Source: Pseudomonadota bacterium (GTDB lineage Bacteria > Desulfobacterota > Anaeroferrophillalia > Anaeroferrophillales > Tharpellaceae). From it: DNA of 5,446 nt. The stretch lies in assembly GCA_015486505.1 (NCBI GenBank), contig WFRP01000052.1, positions 1 to 5,446 of the forward strand, written 5' to 3'. Under the pieces are notes generated by a model. The model was not told the DNA's origin, did not search any database, and was given only the letters and a program-made list of their open reading frames with translations. Shown here in pieces: positions 1 through 5,201 of this stretch. Position 1 is the first letter of the stretch; each line of letters begins with the position of its first letter. Both the position numbers and the translations under genes were made by a program.

Positions 1-42
1 GCTGTCGAAAAAAACAAGAAAATAACCTGTAAGGCACTAATG
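1..42 (-). repeat. Inverted copy of the 'R' repeat segment
   Basis: The reverse complement of these 42 bases matches 2035-2076 at about 38 of 42 positions, and its core also matches 1888-1911. The match reaches the left window edge, so more of the repeat may lie outside. Bases 43-60, read on the minus strand, begin CGGAAGCG and continue with a GCGGGA segment, which could be an internally deleted version of the longer repeat unit at 1938-2036. Together with the plus-strand copies it brackets the three-gene operon in inverted orientation. Confidence 0.8.
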
Positions 43-52
43 GGCTCCCGCT

Positions 53-103
53 CGCTTCCGAAAAACAACGAAATCGTTTCCGCAACCGCTTACGAAAAAC
101 CAC
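53..103 (+). repeat. Short imperfect direct repeat
   Basis: Bases 53-69 and 87-103 share 15 of 17 positions (CGCTTMCGAAAAAC core). They lie in non-coding DNA between the inverted repeat copy and the GC-rich hairpin. The sequence is rather simple, so it may be of no consequence. It could be a pair of protein-binding sites upstream of the promoter region. Confidence 0.35.
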
Positions 104-108
104 CCCCG

Positions 109-128
109 CCCCCTCCAGAAGGTGGGGG
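109..128 (+). other. GC-rich hairpin, possible terminator of an upstream gene
   Basis: CCCCCTCC (109-116) can pair with GGTGGGGG (121-128) around the loop AGAA, with one T-T mismatch. It is followed by AAAATTT, not a run of T, so it is not a canonical intrinsic terminator. It separates the repeat at the left edge from the leader of the first operon. Confidence 0.4.
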
Positions 129-135
129 GTAAAAT

Positions 136-152
136 TTGGCTGAATAGTTACA
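136..152 (+). promoter_or_regulatory. Possible sigma-54 (-24/-12) promoter
   Basis: TTGGC at 136-140 and TTACA at 148-152 sit at the spacing of the sigma-54 consensus TGGCACG-N4-TTGCA. The GG of the -24 box is present, but the -12 box reads AC where GC is expected. If C151 is -12, transcription would start near base 163, which is the first base of the leader stem. A similar 17-mer lies at 5010-5026 with no gene behind it, which weakens the call. No enhancer-protein site was recognised. Confidence 0.3.
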
Positions 153-162
153 AAAAAATAAG

Positions 163-220
163 GCTATCCGACAAGATTATTTATGGGCATAAAACTGGTC
201 ATATTTTATGTAAGGATAGC
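163..220 (+). promoter_or_regulatory. Nested inverted repeats in the leader of the three-gene operon
   Basis: An outer stem pairs GCTATCC (163-169) with GGATAGC (214-220). An inner stem pairs CATAAAA (188-194) with TTTTATG (204-210) around a 9-base loop. Both are perfect 7-bp stems, and the structure ends about 20 bases before the ribosome site. It could be a cis-acting RNA structure or a DNA operator. I compared it by eye with riboswitch signatures I know and found no match. Confidence 0.5.
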
Positions 221-252
221 GTAATTATTTACTGAGACACAAAGGAGAGGAT

Positions 253-435
253 ATGGGACAAAAACTGGAATCGTTCTATAAGGAAGTTGCTAAAATAGGC
301 GGACTCAAAGCCAAGATGAGGTTGGCCGTTCTTACCTCAATATCCAGCGCCAAGGCGCCGGGTGCGCCGGATTCAGCGGAAAATGTCGCCAAATTCGAGA
401 AAGCAATGCAGGAAATCAGAAAAGAATTCAATTAA
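253..435 (+). CDS. Small unrecognised 60-aa protein, first gene of the operon
   Basis: I do not recognise this family with certainty. The ATG follows a strong ribosome site (AAGGAGAGG, 241-249). The product is 60 residues, lysine-rich and without a signal peptide or membrane segment. Visible traits are a helical N-terminal part (about 1-14), a glycine pair with basic residues (KIGGLKAKMR, 15-24), a Ser/Ala/Pro-rich middle (about 28-40) including PDSAEN, and a second amphipathic helix to the C-terminus. It may be a two-helix partner or regulator of the next two proteins, since the following start lies only 14 bases beyond its stop with its own AGGAGA site. Strong translation signals and tight packing argue that it is a real gene. 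A role in ligand delivery or complex assembly would be guesswork. Confidence 0.8.
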   Translation: MGQKLESFYKEVAKIGGLKAKMRLAVLTSISSAKAPGAPDSAENVAKFEKAMQEIRKEFN

Positions 436-449
436 GACAGGAGAAAAGT

Positions 450-977
450 ATGGCTACATTTATAAAAAATGAATTAAAAATAAGGCATGATTTTGACCCC
501 AAGACAAAGCGACATTACGATAACGGCGTTTTGACCGTTCGCCATTGTCATCATTATTCGTCGCTTTATTCGCAACTGGCTATTGATGCTAACGAAACTG
601 AGCTGCTGAAAGACTCGGCAAGTGAAGCATTCCGCGAGATTTTATCTGATTATTATGAGAAAAACAACATAACCGCTATCGCGGATAAAGCAGAGCTTGC
701 CTGCCGGCAATTTGCGGCAATGGGGCTTGGCACCATGAAGATTCTTAACATCAATGAACACAGCGGCGAAGTGGAGTTGTTGTCTTCGCATACGGACGAG
801 GGCTGGAAAAAGAAATGGGGAGTATACGATAAACCGATAAACTATATCGGCGCCGGATATATTGAGGCCGTGTTTGAAGTCATCCTTGATTCGCCGCCCA
901 AATCATTTCTGGCCGAAGAAACCCAGAGTATTGCCATGGGCGCTGAAACTTCAAAATTCAAAGTGATAAGGAGATAA
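450..977 (+). CDS. Putative V4R-like domain protein, 175 aa
   Basis: This is a soluble protein with no signal peptide or membrane helix. AGGAGA (439-444) precedes the ATG. The N-terminal part contains a histidine-rich segment, RHCHHYSSLYSQ (31-42), followed by a helical stretch (about 48-70). The C-terminal half resembles the V4R (4-vinyl-reductase-type) ligand-binding fold: a GLGTMKI strand region (92-98), then a GAGYIEAVFEVIL helix (134-146), an acidic segment, and a closing strand ending KFKVIRR. Canonical V4R domains carry cysteines near this end (E-x2-C, then C-x-F-x-V). Here both are absent, and the text reads AEETQSIAMGAETSKFKV. The histidine cluster might bind metal or cofactor instead (inference). 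It appears distantly paralogous to the next gene, from which it is separated by 3 bases. The fold call rests on pattern memory only, so other small alpha/beta families remain possible. Confidence 0.85.
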   Translation: MATFIKNELKIRHDFDPKTKRHYDNGVLTVRHCHHYSSLYSQLAIDANETELLKDSASEAFREILSDYYEKNNITAIADKAELACRQFAAMGLGTMKILNINEHSGEVELLSSHTDEGWKKKWGVYDKPINYIGAGYIEAVFEVILDSPPKSFLAEETQSIAMGAETSKFKVIRR

Positions 978-980
978 ATT

Positions 981-1583
981 ATGGCTATAGACAGGGAAAA
1001 AATTATCGAACAAATGTCTCAGATAGAGATAGTGCCTGATGAGAATGGCATTATTGAGGGATTCAATGTTTTGGTAAATCAGCTCCCCGCGAAATTCTGG
1101 AATACTTTTGCCGACAGATTAATCAGCAAGGCGGATGAAGATATGGTGGAAGCAAAGGAGTATCTGTTATACAACGCTGCGCATGAGTGCGGATATCATA
1201 CAGGCTATGGCATTATTACTTCCGAAGAATGGGATGCCATAGTTGCCCCGATGATTGAAAAAGCGCCTGAGGATGTTCTATATGGTGCCTACGCTGTTTT
1301 TACCGCCTGGGGATGGGCTGATTCGGAAATCGTGGAACTTGTTCCCGGCGAAAAAATGGTTGTCCGGGCCTATGATTATTATGAATCCGACCATGTTAAG
1401 TACGGTAAAAGTTCAAGAATGGCCGCCTATATGATCGCGGGCGTATCATCCGCTTTTATGGAATTAGCTTACGCTGGTGAGTATGATCCCAAAGGAAGTC
1501 TGATCGGCAAGTATGAATGCAAGCAGACAAAAGGTATTGAAGCCGGTGATTCCTACGGTGAATTTGTTGTAACTAAAGCATAG
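981..1583 (+). CDS. Putative V4R-like small-molecule-binding protein, 200 aa
   Basis: Third gene of the operon. Its ribosome site (AGGAG, 968-972) lies inside the last codons of the preceding gene, which suggests translational coupling. The product is soluble and acidic. Residues 61-77 (with HECGYHTGYG) form a likely helix-turn. Residues 103-131 contain an aromatic FTAWGWADSEIVEL strand pair, then V4R-like YESD (133-136), a small-residue helix (149-166), and a C-terminal YECKQTKGIEAGDSYGEFVV (178-197). That last block matches the V4R pattern E-x-C...G...F-x-V but keeps only the first cysteine (C180); the second is tyrosine. V4R domains bind small, often hydrophobic ligands in regulators and in bacteriochlorophyll enzymes of the BchJ type, so a ligand-binding role is plausible. 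The substrate is unknown. An enzyme of chlorophyll synthesis is unlikely, given the lack of any photosynthesis genes. Confidence 0.88.
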   Translation: MAIDREKIIEQMSQIEIVPDENGIIEGFNVLVNQLPAKFWNTFADRLISKADEDMVEAKEYLLYNAAHECGYHTGYGIITSEEWDAIVAPMIEKAPEDVLYGAYAVFTAWGWADSEIVELVPGEKMVVRAYDYYESDHVKYGKSSRMAAYMIAGVSSAFMELAYAGEYDPKGSLIGKYECKQTKGIEAGDSYGEFVVTKA

Positions 1584-1594
1584 ATTTCAAGCCG

Positions 1595-1642
1595 CGGAGC
1601 ATAGACAATTACTCACTGCTCTATGCTCCGTACCATATTTTT
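1595..1642 (+). terminator. Intrinsic-type terminator of the three-gene operon
   Basis: An 11-bp perfect stem pairs CGGAGCATAGA (1595-1605) with TCTATGCTCCG (1620-1630) around a 14-base loop. A T-rich stretch, with five T at 1638-1642, begins seven bases after the stem. It starts 12 bases beyond the stop codon of the last gene. The long stem supports a terminator; the displaced T run makes it slightly atypical. Confidence 0.8.
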
Positions 1643-1647
1643 ATACG

Positions 1648-1669
1648 TATCTCCTGCTATCCGGAGATA
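1648..1669 (+). other. Second small hairpin after the terminator
   Basis: TATCTCC (1648-1654) pairs with GGAGATA (1663-1669) around an 8-base loop, and AAATTTATT follows. It could back up the preceding terminator or be an operator. Its loop and first stem base contain GCTATCCG, the same 8-mer that opens the leader stem at 163-170, possibly by chance. Confidence 0.4.
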
Positions 1670-1887
1670 AATTTATTCCCGCCGTAAATTTTATTTCGAT
1701 TAGTCGTGCTTTCGCGCAATCCGATAAAAGACAACCGCGGTTTAACGACAGACCCGCAGCCGGCTATGGCTACCAAACTTACCGGCAACACCCTCGAAAA
1801 AACCTCCAGCCACATTCGTTACTGTGGAATCTGTTTTCCAACATTTGATAAATTTTCTTCGCTTGTTTTCTTTAATGCTCCTGCAAT
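1670..1887. other. Non-coding spacer with short palindromes
   Basis: I see no convincing gene on either strand. A perfect 10-bp palindrome AACCGCGGTT lies at 1733-1742. An 8-bp palindrome AGCCGGCT lies at 1758-1765, and GCCGG (1759-1763) can pair with CCGGC (1782-1786). These may be regulator sites or decayed sequence. The possible reading frame from GTG 1706 lacks a ribosome site and any family resemblance. Confidence 0.4.
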
Positions 1888-2036
1888 TTAGTACCTTACA
1901 GGTTATTTTCTGCACCAAAAAACAAGATTTAATAATCAGAAAATGTTCTGATAAGAGTACTTATTTGCGACCAACGGAAGTGCCCCTGGGTACGGGCCAG
2001 AAAGGCTCCGTTTGGGTTGCGGGGATTGTTCCCGCA
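1888..2036 (+). repeat. Tandem structured repeat, unit 1 (about 149 nt)
   Basis: The unit begins with a 24-base segment (1888-1911) identical to 2037-2060, then a variable spacer, then a 61-base block (1938-1998) identical to 2097-2157, and ends with a diverged tail. Visible stems are ATTTTCTG (1905-1912) with CAGAAAAT (1937-1944), GCC with GGC around AGAAA (1996-2006), and TGCGGG (2018-2023) with CCCGCA (2031-2036). There is no credible reading frame. The differences from unit 2 largely preserve pairing, which favours a structured RNA or a DNA hairpin element over random duplication. Confidence 0.88.
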
Positions 2037-2197
2037 TTAGTACCTTACAGGTTATTTTCTTGTTTTTTTCAACAATCTTTTCCAACTGTAAAAACAAGAA
2101 AATGTTCTGATAAGAGTACTTATTTGCGACCAACGGAAGTGCCCCTGGGTACGGGCCGCAAGGCTTTGTTTGGGTTGCGGGATTTGTTCCCGCATTG
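2037..2197 (+). repeat. Tandem structured repeat, unit 2 (about 160 nt)
   Basis: Second copy of the unit. Its first stem is longer than in unit 1: 14 perfect pairs between 2054-2067 and 2090-2103 with a 22-base loop. A GCC-GCAA-GGC mini-hairpin (2155-2164) has a GNRA-type loop. TGCGGGA (2176-2182) pairs perfectly with TCCCGCA (2188-2194) around TTTGT. The unit ends 8 bases before the start codon of the next gene, so it forms that gene's immediate 5' region. The R part of this unit matches the inverted copy at the left window edge. Confidence 0.88.
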
Positions 2198-2205
2198 GAT
2201 TAAAA

Positions 2206-3360
2206 ATGAATTCTGATTATATTTACCTTAACAATGCGGCAACCAGTTTCCCAAAACCGCCGCCGGTTATTGAAGCCGTCAAAGCGCAGCTGGATTCGAT
2301 CCCTTGCCATCATTCCCGCACGGGCTTCGAACGTCAGGAAAGGGATGTTTTCTCATCCTCCAGAGAACTGCTGGCAAAACTATTTAATGTTGACAAGCCT
2401 GAAAGAATTGTTTTTACCTCCGGGGCAACGGAAGCGATAAATCTTGCGCTAAAAGGCCTGGAACTTGCCGGTGGTCATATTATTTCCAGCAGTATCGAGC
2501 ACAATTCCGTTTTAAGGCCGCTGAAAATTTTAGAGCGTCAGGGGATAATAGAATTAACAATTGTCGGCTGTGACAACCAAGGCCGAATTAATCCGGCTGA
2601 TGTTAAATCAGCGCTGAAAAACAATACCAAAGTTATCATTCTTAATCACTGTTCAAATGTCAGCGGCGCCGTTACCGATCTGGAAGCAATCGGAAAAATT
2701 ACGGCATCTTGTGATAATCTGGCTTTTATTGTCGATGCCTCGCAGAGCGCCGGTACCATCCCGATTGACGTTGACAGGATGAATATTGATTTATTAGCTT
2801 TCACCGGCCATAAGTCATTATTCGGCTATCCCGGAAGCGGCGGCTTGTATATCCGGGAATCACTGGATTTAGAGCCGCTAAAAACCGGCGGTACCGGGAT
2901 TAAAAGCGATTATCTTTACCAGCCGCAAACTATGCCGATCTATTATGAGGCGGGAACCCAAAACAATATAGGAGCCGCTTCTCTGGAGGCCGGCGTAGCT
3001 TTTGTCCTTGATAAAGGCGTAGAGAATATCCACAAACATAAACAGAACTGCGTGCAAACAATGATTTCCGCTTTACGGAAACAGGCCAACGTTATTCTCT
3101 ATGCGAATTTTCATACTGATGAAATACCATCGTTATTCTCGTTTAATATAAAGGGAATGGACCCGGCTGATGTGGGTTATATCCTGGAAAATTCATTTAA
3201 AATAATTACCCGCAGCGGATTGCATTGCGCCCCGCTGATTCATAAAGAGATAGGCTCTTTCCCGGCGGGCTCTGTAAGAGTAAGCCCGTCCGGTTTCACA
3301 TCCGATGACGAAATAGACAAGTTTTTAACGGCAGTCTCACAGATTTGCAAAACGGTTTAA
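2206..3360 (+). CDS. Cysteine desulfurase family protein (class-V aminotransferase fold)
   Basis: A PLP-dependent enzyme of 384 residues, the usual length for this SufS/NifS-like subfamily. Its expected reaction takes sulfur from cysteine as an enzyme persulfide and releases alanine, in the cytoplasm. Landmarks are the N-terminal YLNNAATSFPKPP (8-20), TSGATEAINL (71-80) for phosphate binding, histidine 99 in SSIEHNSV that stacks on the cofactor, VDASQSAG (177-184), and GHK with the Schiff-base lysine at 203. Further on are EAGTQNN (248-254) and SGLHCAPLIH (337-346) with the probable catalytic cysteine 341. The ATG at 2206 is chosen because homologues begin just before the YLNNAAT motif; a TTG at 2170 lies inside the repeat. 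No Shine-Dalgarno sequence precedes the ATG. No scaffold (IscU/SufU) or SufBCD gene is adjacent, so the sulfur acceptor is unknown. Selenocysteine lyase activity is an alternative. Confidence 0.95.
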   Translation: MNSDYIYLNNAATSFPKPPPVIEAVKAQLDSIPCHHSRTGFERQERDVFSSSRELLAKLFNVDKPERIVFTSGATEAINLALKGLELAGGHIISSSIEHNSVLRPLKILERQGIIELTIVGCDNQGRINPADVKSALKNNTKVIILNHCSNVSGAVTDLEAIGKITASCDNLAFIVDASQSAGTIPIDVDRMNIDLLAFTGHKSLFGYPGSGGLYIRESLDLEPLKTGGTGIKSDYLYQPQTMPIYYEAGTQNNIGAASLEAGVAFVLDKGVENIHKHKQNCVQTMISALRKQANVILYANFHTDEIPSLFSFNIKGMDPADVGYILENSFKIITRSGLHCAPLIHKEIGSFPAGSVRVSPSGFTSDDEIDKFLTAVSQICKTV

Positions 3361-3365
3361 AGCCT

Positions 3366-3647
3366 ATGAAAGTAGTTTCGGTAAAACATGTGGAAGATTG
3401 TTTTGACGGTTCATTTATCAAGGAAGTATTATTTGCAGAAGAAATCACCAAAGAAATCATCTTGAAGTTGAGCCAGGATGATGTTTTAAAATATTATCAG
3501 GATTTCCCGCGGCCCTTTTTTAAAATAATAAGGAAAACTTGTTACGAGATCAAAGGCGTTCAGGGTAATAAAAGCATACGGATACACCTAAAGAATCCGG
3601 CAGAATACTGTATTGAGGATTTTACCGCTTCAATTGAGTCGGTTTAA
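3366..3647 (+). CDS. Unrecognised 93-aa protein downstream of the cysteine desulfurase
   Basis: I do not recognise the family. The ATG at 3366 lies 5 bases after the stop of the desulfurase gene with little ribosome site of its own, so translation probably depends on reinitiation. An in-frame ATG at 3345, inside the upstream gene, is a less likely start. The product is soluble. It opens with a strand (MKVVSVKHV), then an acidic helical region (about 19-45), an unusual FPRPFFKI segment (47-54), and a beta-rich C-terminal half (YEIKGVQ, KSIRIHL). Cysteines occur at 12, 59 and 82. Genes next to this desulfurase subfamily often encode small sulfur or selenium carriers (DUF3343 or TusA-like), but the TusA Cys-Pro motif is absent. 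A partner or acceptor role is inferred from position only. Confidence 0.8.
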   Translation: MKVVSVKHVEDCFDGSFIKEVLFAEEITKEIILKLSQDDVLKYYQDFPRPFFKIIRKTCYEIKGVQGNKSIRIHLKNPAEYCIEDFTASIESV

Positions 3648-3672
3648 TCGCGAAAGTTTGAAAGGAGCAAGT

Positions 3673-4881
3673 ATGAAACTGCAAAATGTCATAAAATTGC
3701 AAAATATCAAGGTGCGCGCTAAAATTTTTTCCACTTTTGCCGTACTTTACATTGCGCTGGTTTTAATAAATATGTCCGGACTGACGGTTTTATCCTTTAC
3801 CGCAGGGCCGGTACTGGTTGTTGGTTTGGCTGTGTTTTTAAGTGCTTCGATTATCAATCCTTTACAAAAAAGCGTAGAGTTTGCTCAAACCATTGCAAGT
3901 AACGATTTGACCCGGGAACTGAATATGGAGAGACAAGATGAAGTTGGAGCGTTAGCCGCTGCTTTAAGCAATCTGAGCGTTAATCTTCGTAAAACAATTT
4001 CGGGATTGTCGGAAAATGCGACGTTATTTTCCGATTCAATCGCTGAAATTGAAGCCATATCCGAAGAGATGGCCTCCGGCGCTGAGAGCATCAGCGAAAA
4101 AACAGGAGTTGTCACGGCAATTATTGAGGAGATCAACGCGAATTTGTCCACGGTCTCAGCCGCAACGGAGCAGTCATCCGCAAGTATTAATGTTGTGGCC
4201 TCGTCTACGGAAGAGATGACGGCGACAATAGCAGAGATTGCGGAAAATACCGGTAAGGCTCAGCAAAAAACGGGTGAAGCGGTCGATTTCGCGAGAAACG
4301 CTTTGGATAAAGTGACCGAACTTGGCGCTTCCGCTGACGATATCGGCAAAGTGGCGGAGGTTATCATAAAAATTGCCGGCCAAACAAATCTTCTCGCCTT
4401 AAATGCGACTATCGAAGCTGCCAGAGCCGGAGAGGCAGGAAAGGGATTTGCGGTTGTGGCCGGCGAAGTTAAAGAACTGGCCAAGCAAACAAACATGGCT
4501 ACAGGGGAAATCGAAAGTAAAATCGCGGCCATACAGGCTTCTACCGCTGGAACTGTCGCGGAAATCACCAAGATAGACGATGTAATTAACGGCGTTAATG
4601 AAATTGTAACCTCAATATCATCGGCCGTTGAAGAACAAGCGGTTACCACAAAAGATATCGCGACGAATATTACCCAGGCTTCCGAAGGGGTTAAAGAGAT
4701 GGCCCGGAATATAAACGATGTGGCGGAAGCCACTGATATGGTTGTCTCTGAGATTAACTCATTGAATAATGACAGCAGTGATTTAAAAGACGCGAGCGAA
4801 ATGGTCAGTGAAGGCGTTCAGGGGTTGGAAAAAACGGGCGATGATTTTAAAACCCTCGTTTCCGTTTTCAAGATCAGTTAG
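3673..4881 (+). CDS. Methyl-accepting chemotaxis protein with minimal extracytoplasmic region
   Basis: A 402-residue membrane chemoreceptor that would control the CheA/CheW kinase complex. AGGAG (3663-3667) precedes the ATG; the longer frame from 3613 overlaps the previous gene and lacks a ribosome site. Two hydrophobic segments (about 17-35 and 42-60) are separated by only some seven residues, so there is no periplasmic ligand domain. A HAMP domain follows (about 61-113, with INPLQ and the DEVGAL motif). The rest is the cytoplasmic coiled-coil signalling domain, whose conserved hairpin tip spans 234-272 (NLLALNATIEAARAGEAGKG, then FAVVAGEVKELA). No C-terminal NWETF-type tether for CheR/CheB is present. 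Signals must come from membrane state, HAMP, or a partner protein. The gene follows the 93-aa gene by 25 bases with no terminator between, so it may be cotranscribed with it. Confidence 0.97.
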   Translation: MKLQNVIKLQNIKVRAKIFSTFAVLYIALVLINMSGLTVLSFTAGPVLVVGLAVFLSASIINPLQKSVEFAQTIASNDLTRELNMERQDEVGALAAALSNLSVNLRKTISGLSENATLFSDSIAEIEAISEEMASGAESISEKTGVVTAIIEEINANLSTVSAATEQSSASINVVASSTEEMTATIAEIAENTGKAQQKTGEAVDFARNALDKVTELGASADDIGKVAEVIIKIAGQTNLLALNATIEAARAGEAGKGFAVVAGEVKELAKQTNMATGEIESKIAAIQASTAGTVAEITKIDDVINGVNEIVTSISSAVEEQAVTTKDIATNITQASEGVKEMARNINDVAEATDMVVSEINSLNNDSSDLKDASEMVSEGVQGLEKTGDDFKTLVSVFKIS

Positions 4882-4936
4882 CGTAAAGCAACCATTCAAC
4901 CAGGTCGTAAATCCGGTAAAATTCGCGGCCTTTTCC

Positions 4937-4983
4937 GGGAGGCTGTCCGGGAAGATTTTCTCGCCTTTCCCGGACAGCCTCCC
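4937..4983. terminator. Perfect 15-bp hairpin between convergent genes
   Basis: Bases 4937-4951 and 4969-4983 are perfectly complementary around a 17-base loop (stem GGGAGGCTGTCCGGG). It lies 55 bases after the chemoreceptor stop and downstream of the convergent minus-strand gene. No T run follows on either strand, so it is not a classical intrinsic terminator. It may act as a bidirectional transcript end or stability stem, or be a dispersed palindromic element. Confidence 0.55.
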
Positions 4984-5052
4984 AGTGTAAACATTCGACT
5001 TCACTCGGTTTGGCGGTAAAGTTACAGAGGAAATAAACAAAATTGCTTCGCC

Positions 5053-5113
5053 TGCGCCCAGCGGAAGCGCCTTTGGGGTGCTTCGCGCGGGGACTAAATT
5101 GAATTCTGTCCCC
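5053..5113. repeat. REP-like palindromic element
   Basis: Two adjacent imperfect hairpins are visible: GAAGCGCC (5064-5071) with GGTGCTTC (5077-5084, one G-T pair), and GGGGAC (5089-5094) with GTCCCC (5108-5113) around an AAATTGAATT centre. The first overlaps a 25-base segment (5053-5077) that matches 1966-1990 of the tandem repeat at 20 of 25 positions. GGGGAC...GTCCCC palindromes resemble dispersed REP-type elements known from other genomes. No transposase gene is in the window. Confidence 0.5.
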
Positions 5114-5201
5114 ACATCGAGGCAGTTTGGAACGGTAGCCGAATATCAACCTCCCGGTCACGCGGAACGGTTATATACATTATACCGGCCCAATCTGTCC
5201 G
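5114..5201. other. Short non-coding stretch with direct GGAACGGT repeats
   Basis: This is the sequence just beyond the stop codon of the minus-strand gene. GGAACGGT occurs twice (near 5129-5136 and 5164-5171). No clear hairpin with a T run was found on the minus strand, so the terminator of that gene is not evident here. Confidence 0.3.

Noticed and set aside
1715..1790. Possible c-di-GMP (GEMM-I) riboswitch suggested by CCGATAAAAG and later TACC...ACCGGC elements
   Set aside because: The diagnostic GCAAA and ACGCAAAGCC segments are missing, and no gene follows closely downstream.
1706..1891. Possible 61-aa plus-strand frame starting at GTG 1706
   Set aside because: It has no ribosome site or family resemblance, its composition looks unlike the neighbouring genes, and its end runs into the repeat.
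1936..2133. Minus-strand 65-aa frame with the same peptide at both ends
   Set aside because: The repeated peptide is simply the translation of the duplicated non-coding block; no ribosome site is visible.
1888..2197. CRISPR array or integron attC series
   Set aside because: Only two long units with unequal spacers are present, no short regular repeats, no cas or integrase genes, and no attC core sites that I can recognise.
2170..2205. Upstream TTG start for the desulfurase
   Set aside because: It would add 12 residues encoded by the repeat before the conserved N-terminal motif, and has no ribosome site.
4783..5115. Minus-strand 110-aa frame overlapping the chemoreceptor 3' end
   Set aside because: It overlaps the clear coding end of the receptor and runs through the 15-bp hairpin and REP-like repeat; no start signals.
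5179..5184. TATAAT on the minus strand, resembling a -10 box
   Set aside because: The nearest TTGACT lies 22 bases upstream, too far for a sigma-70 promoter, and no minus-strand gene follows.
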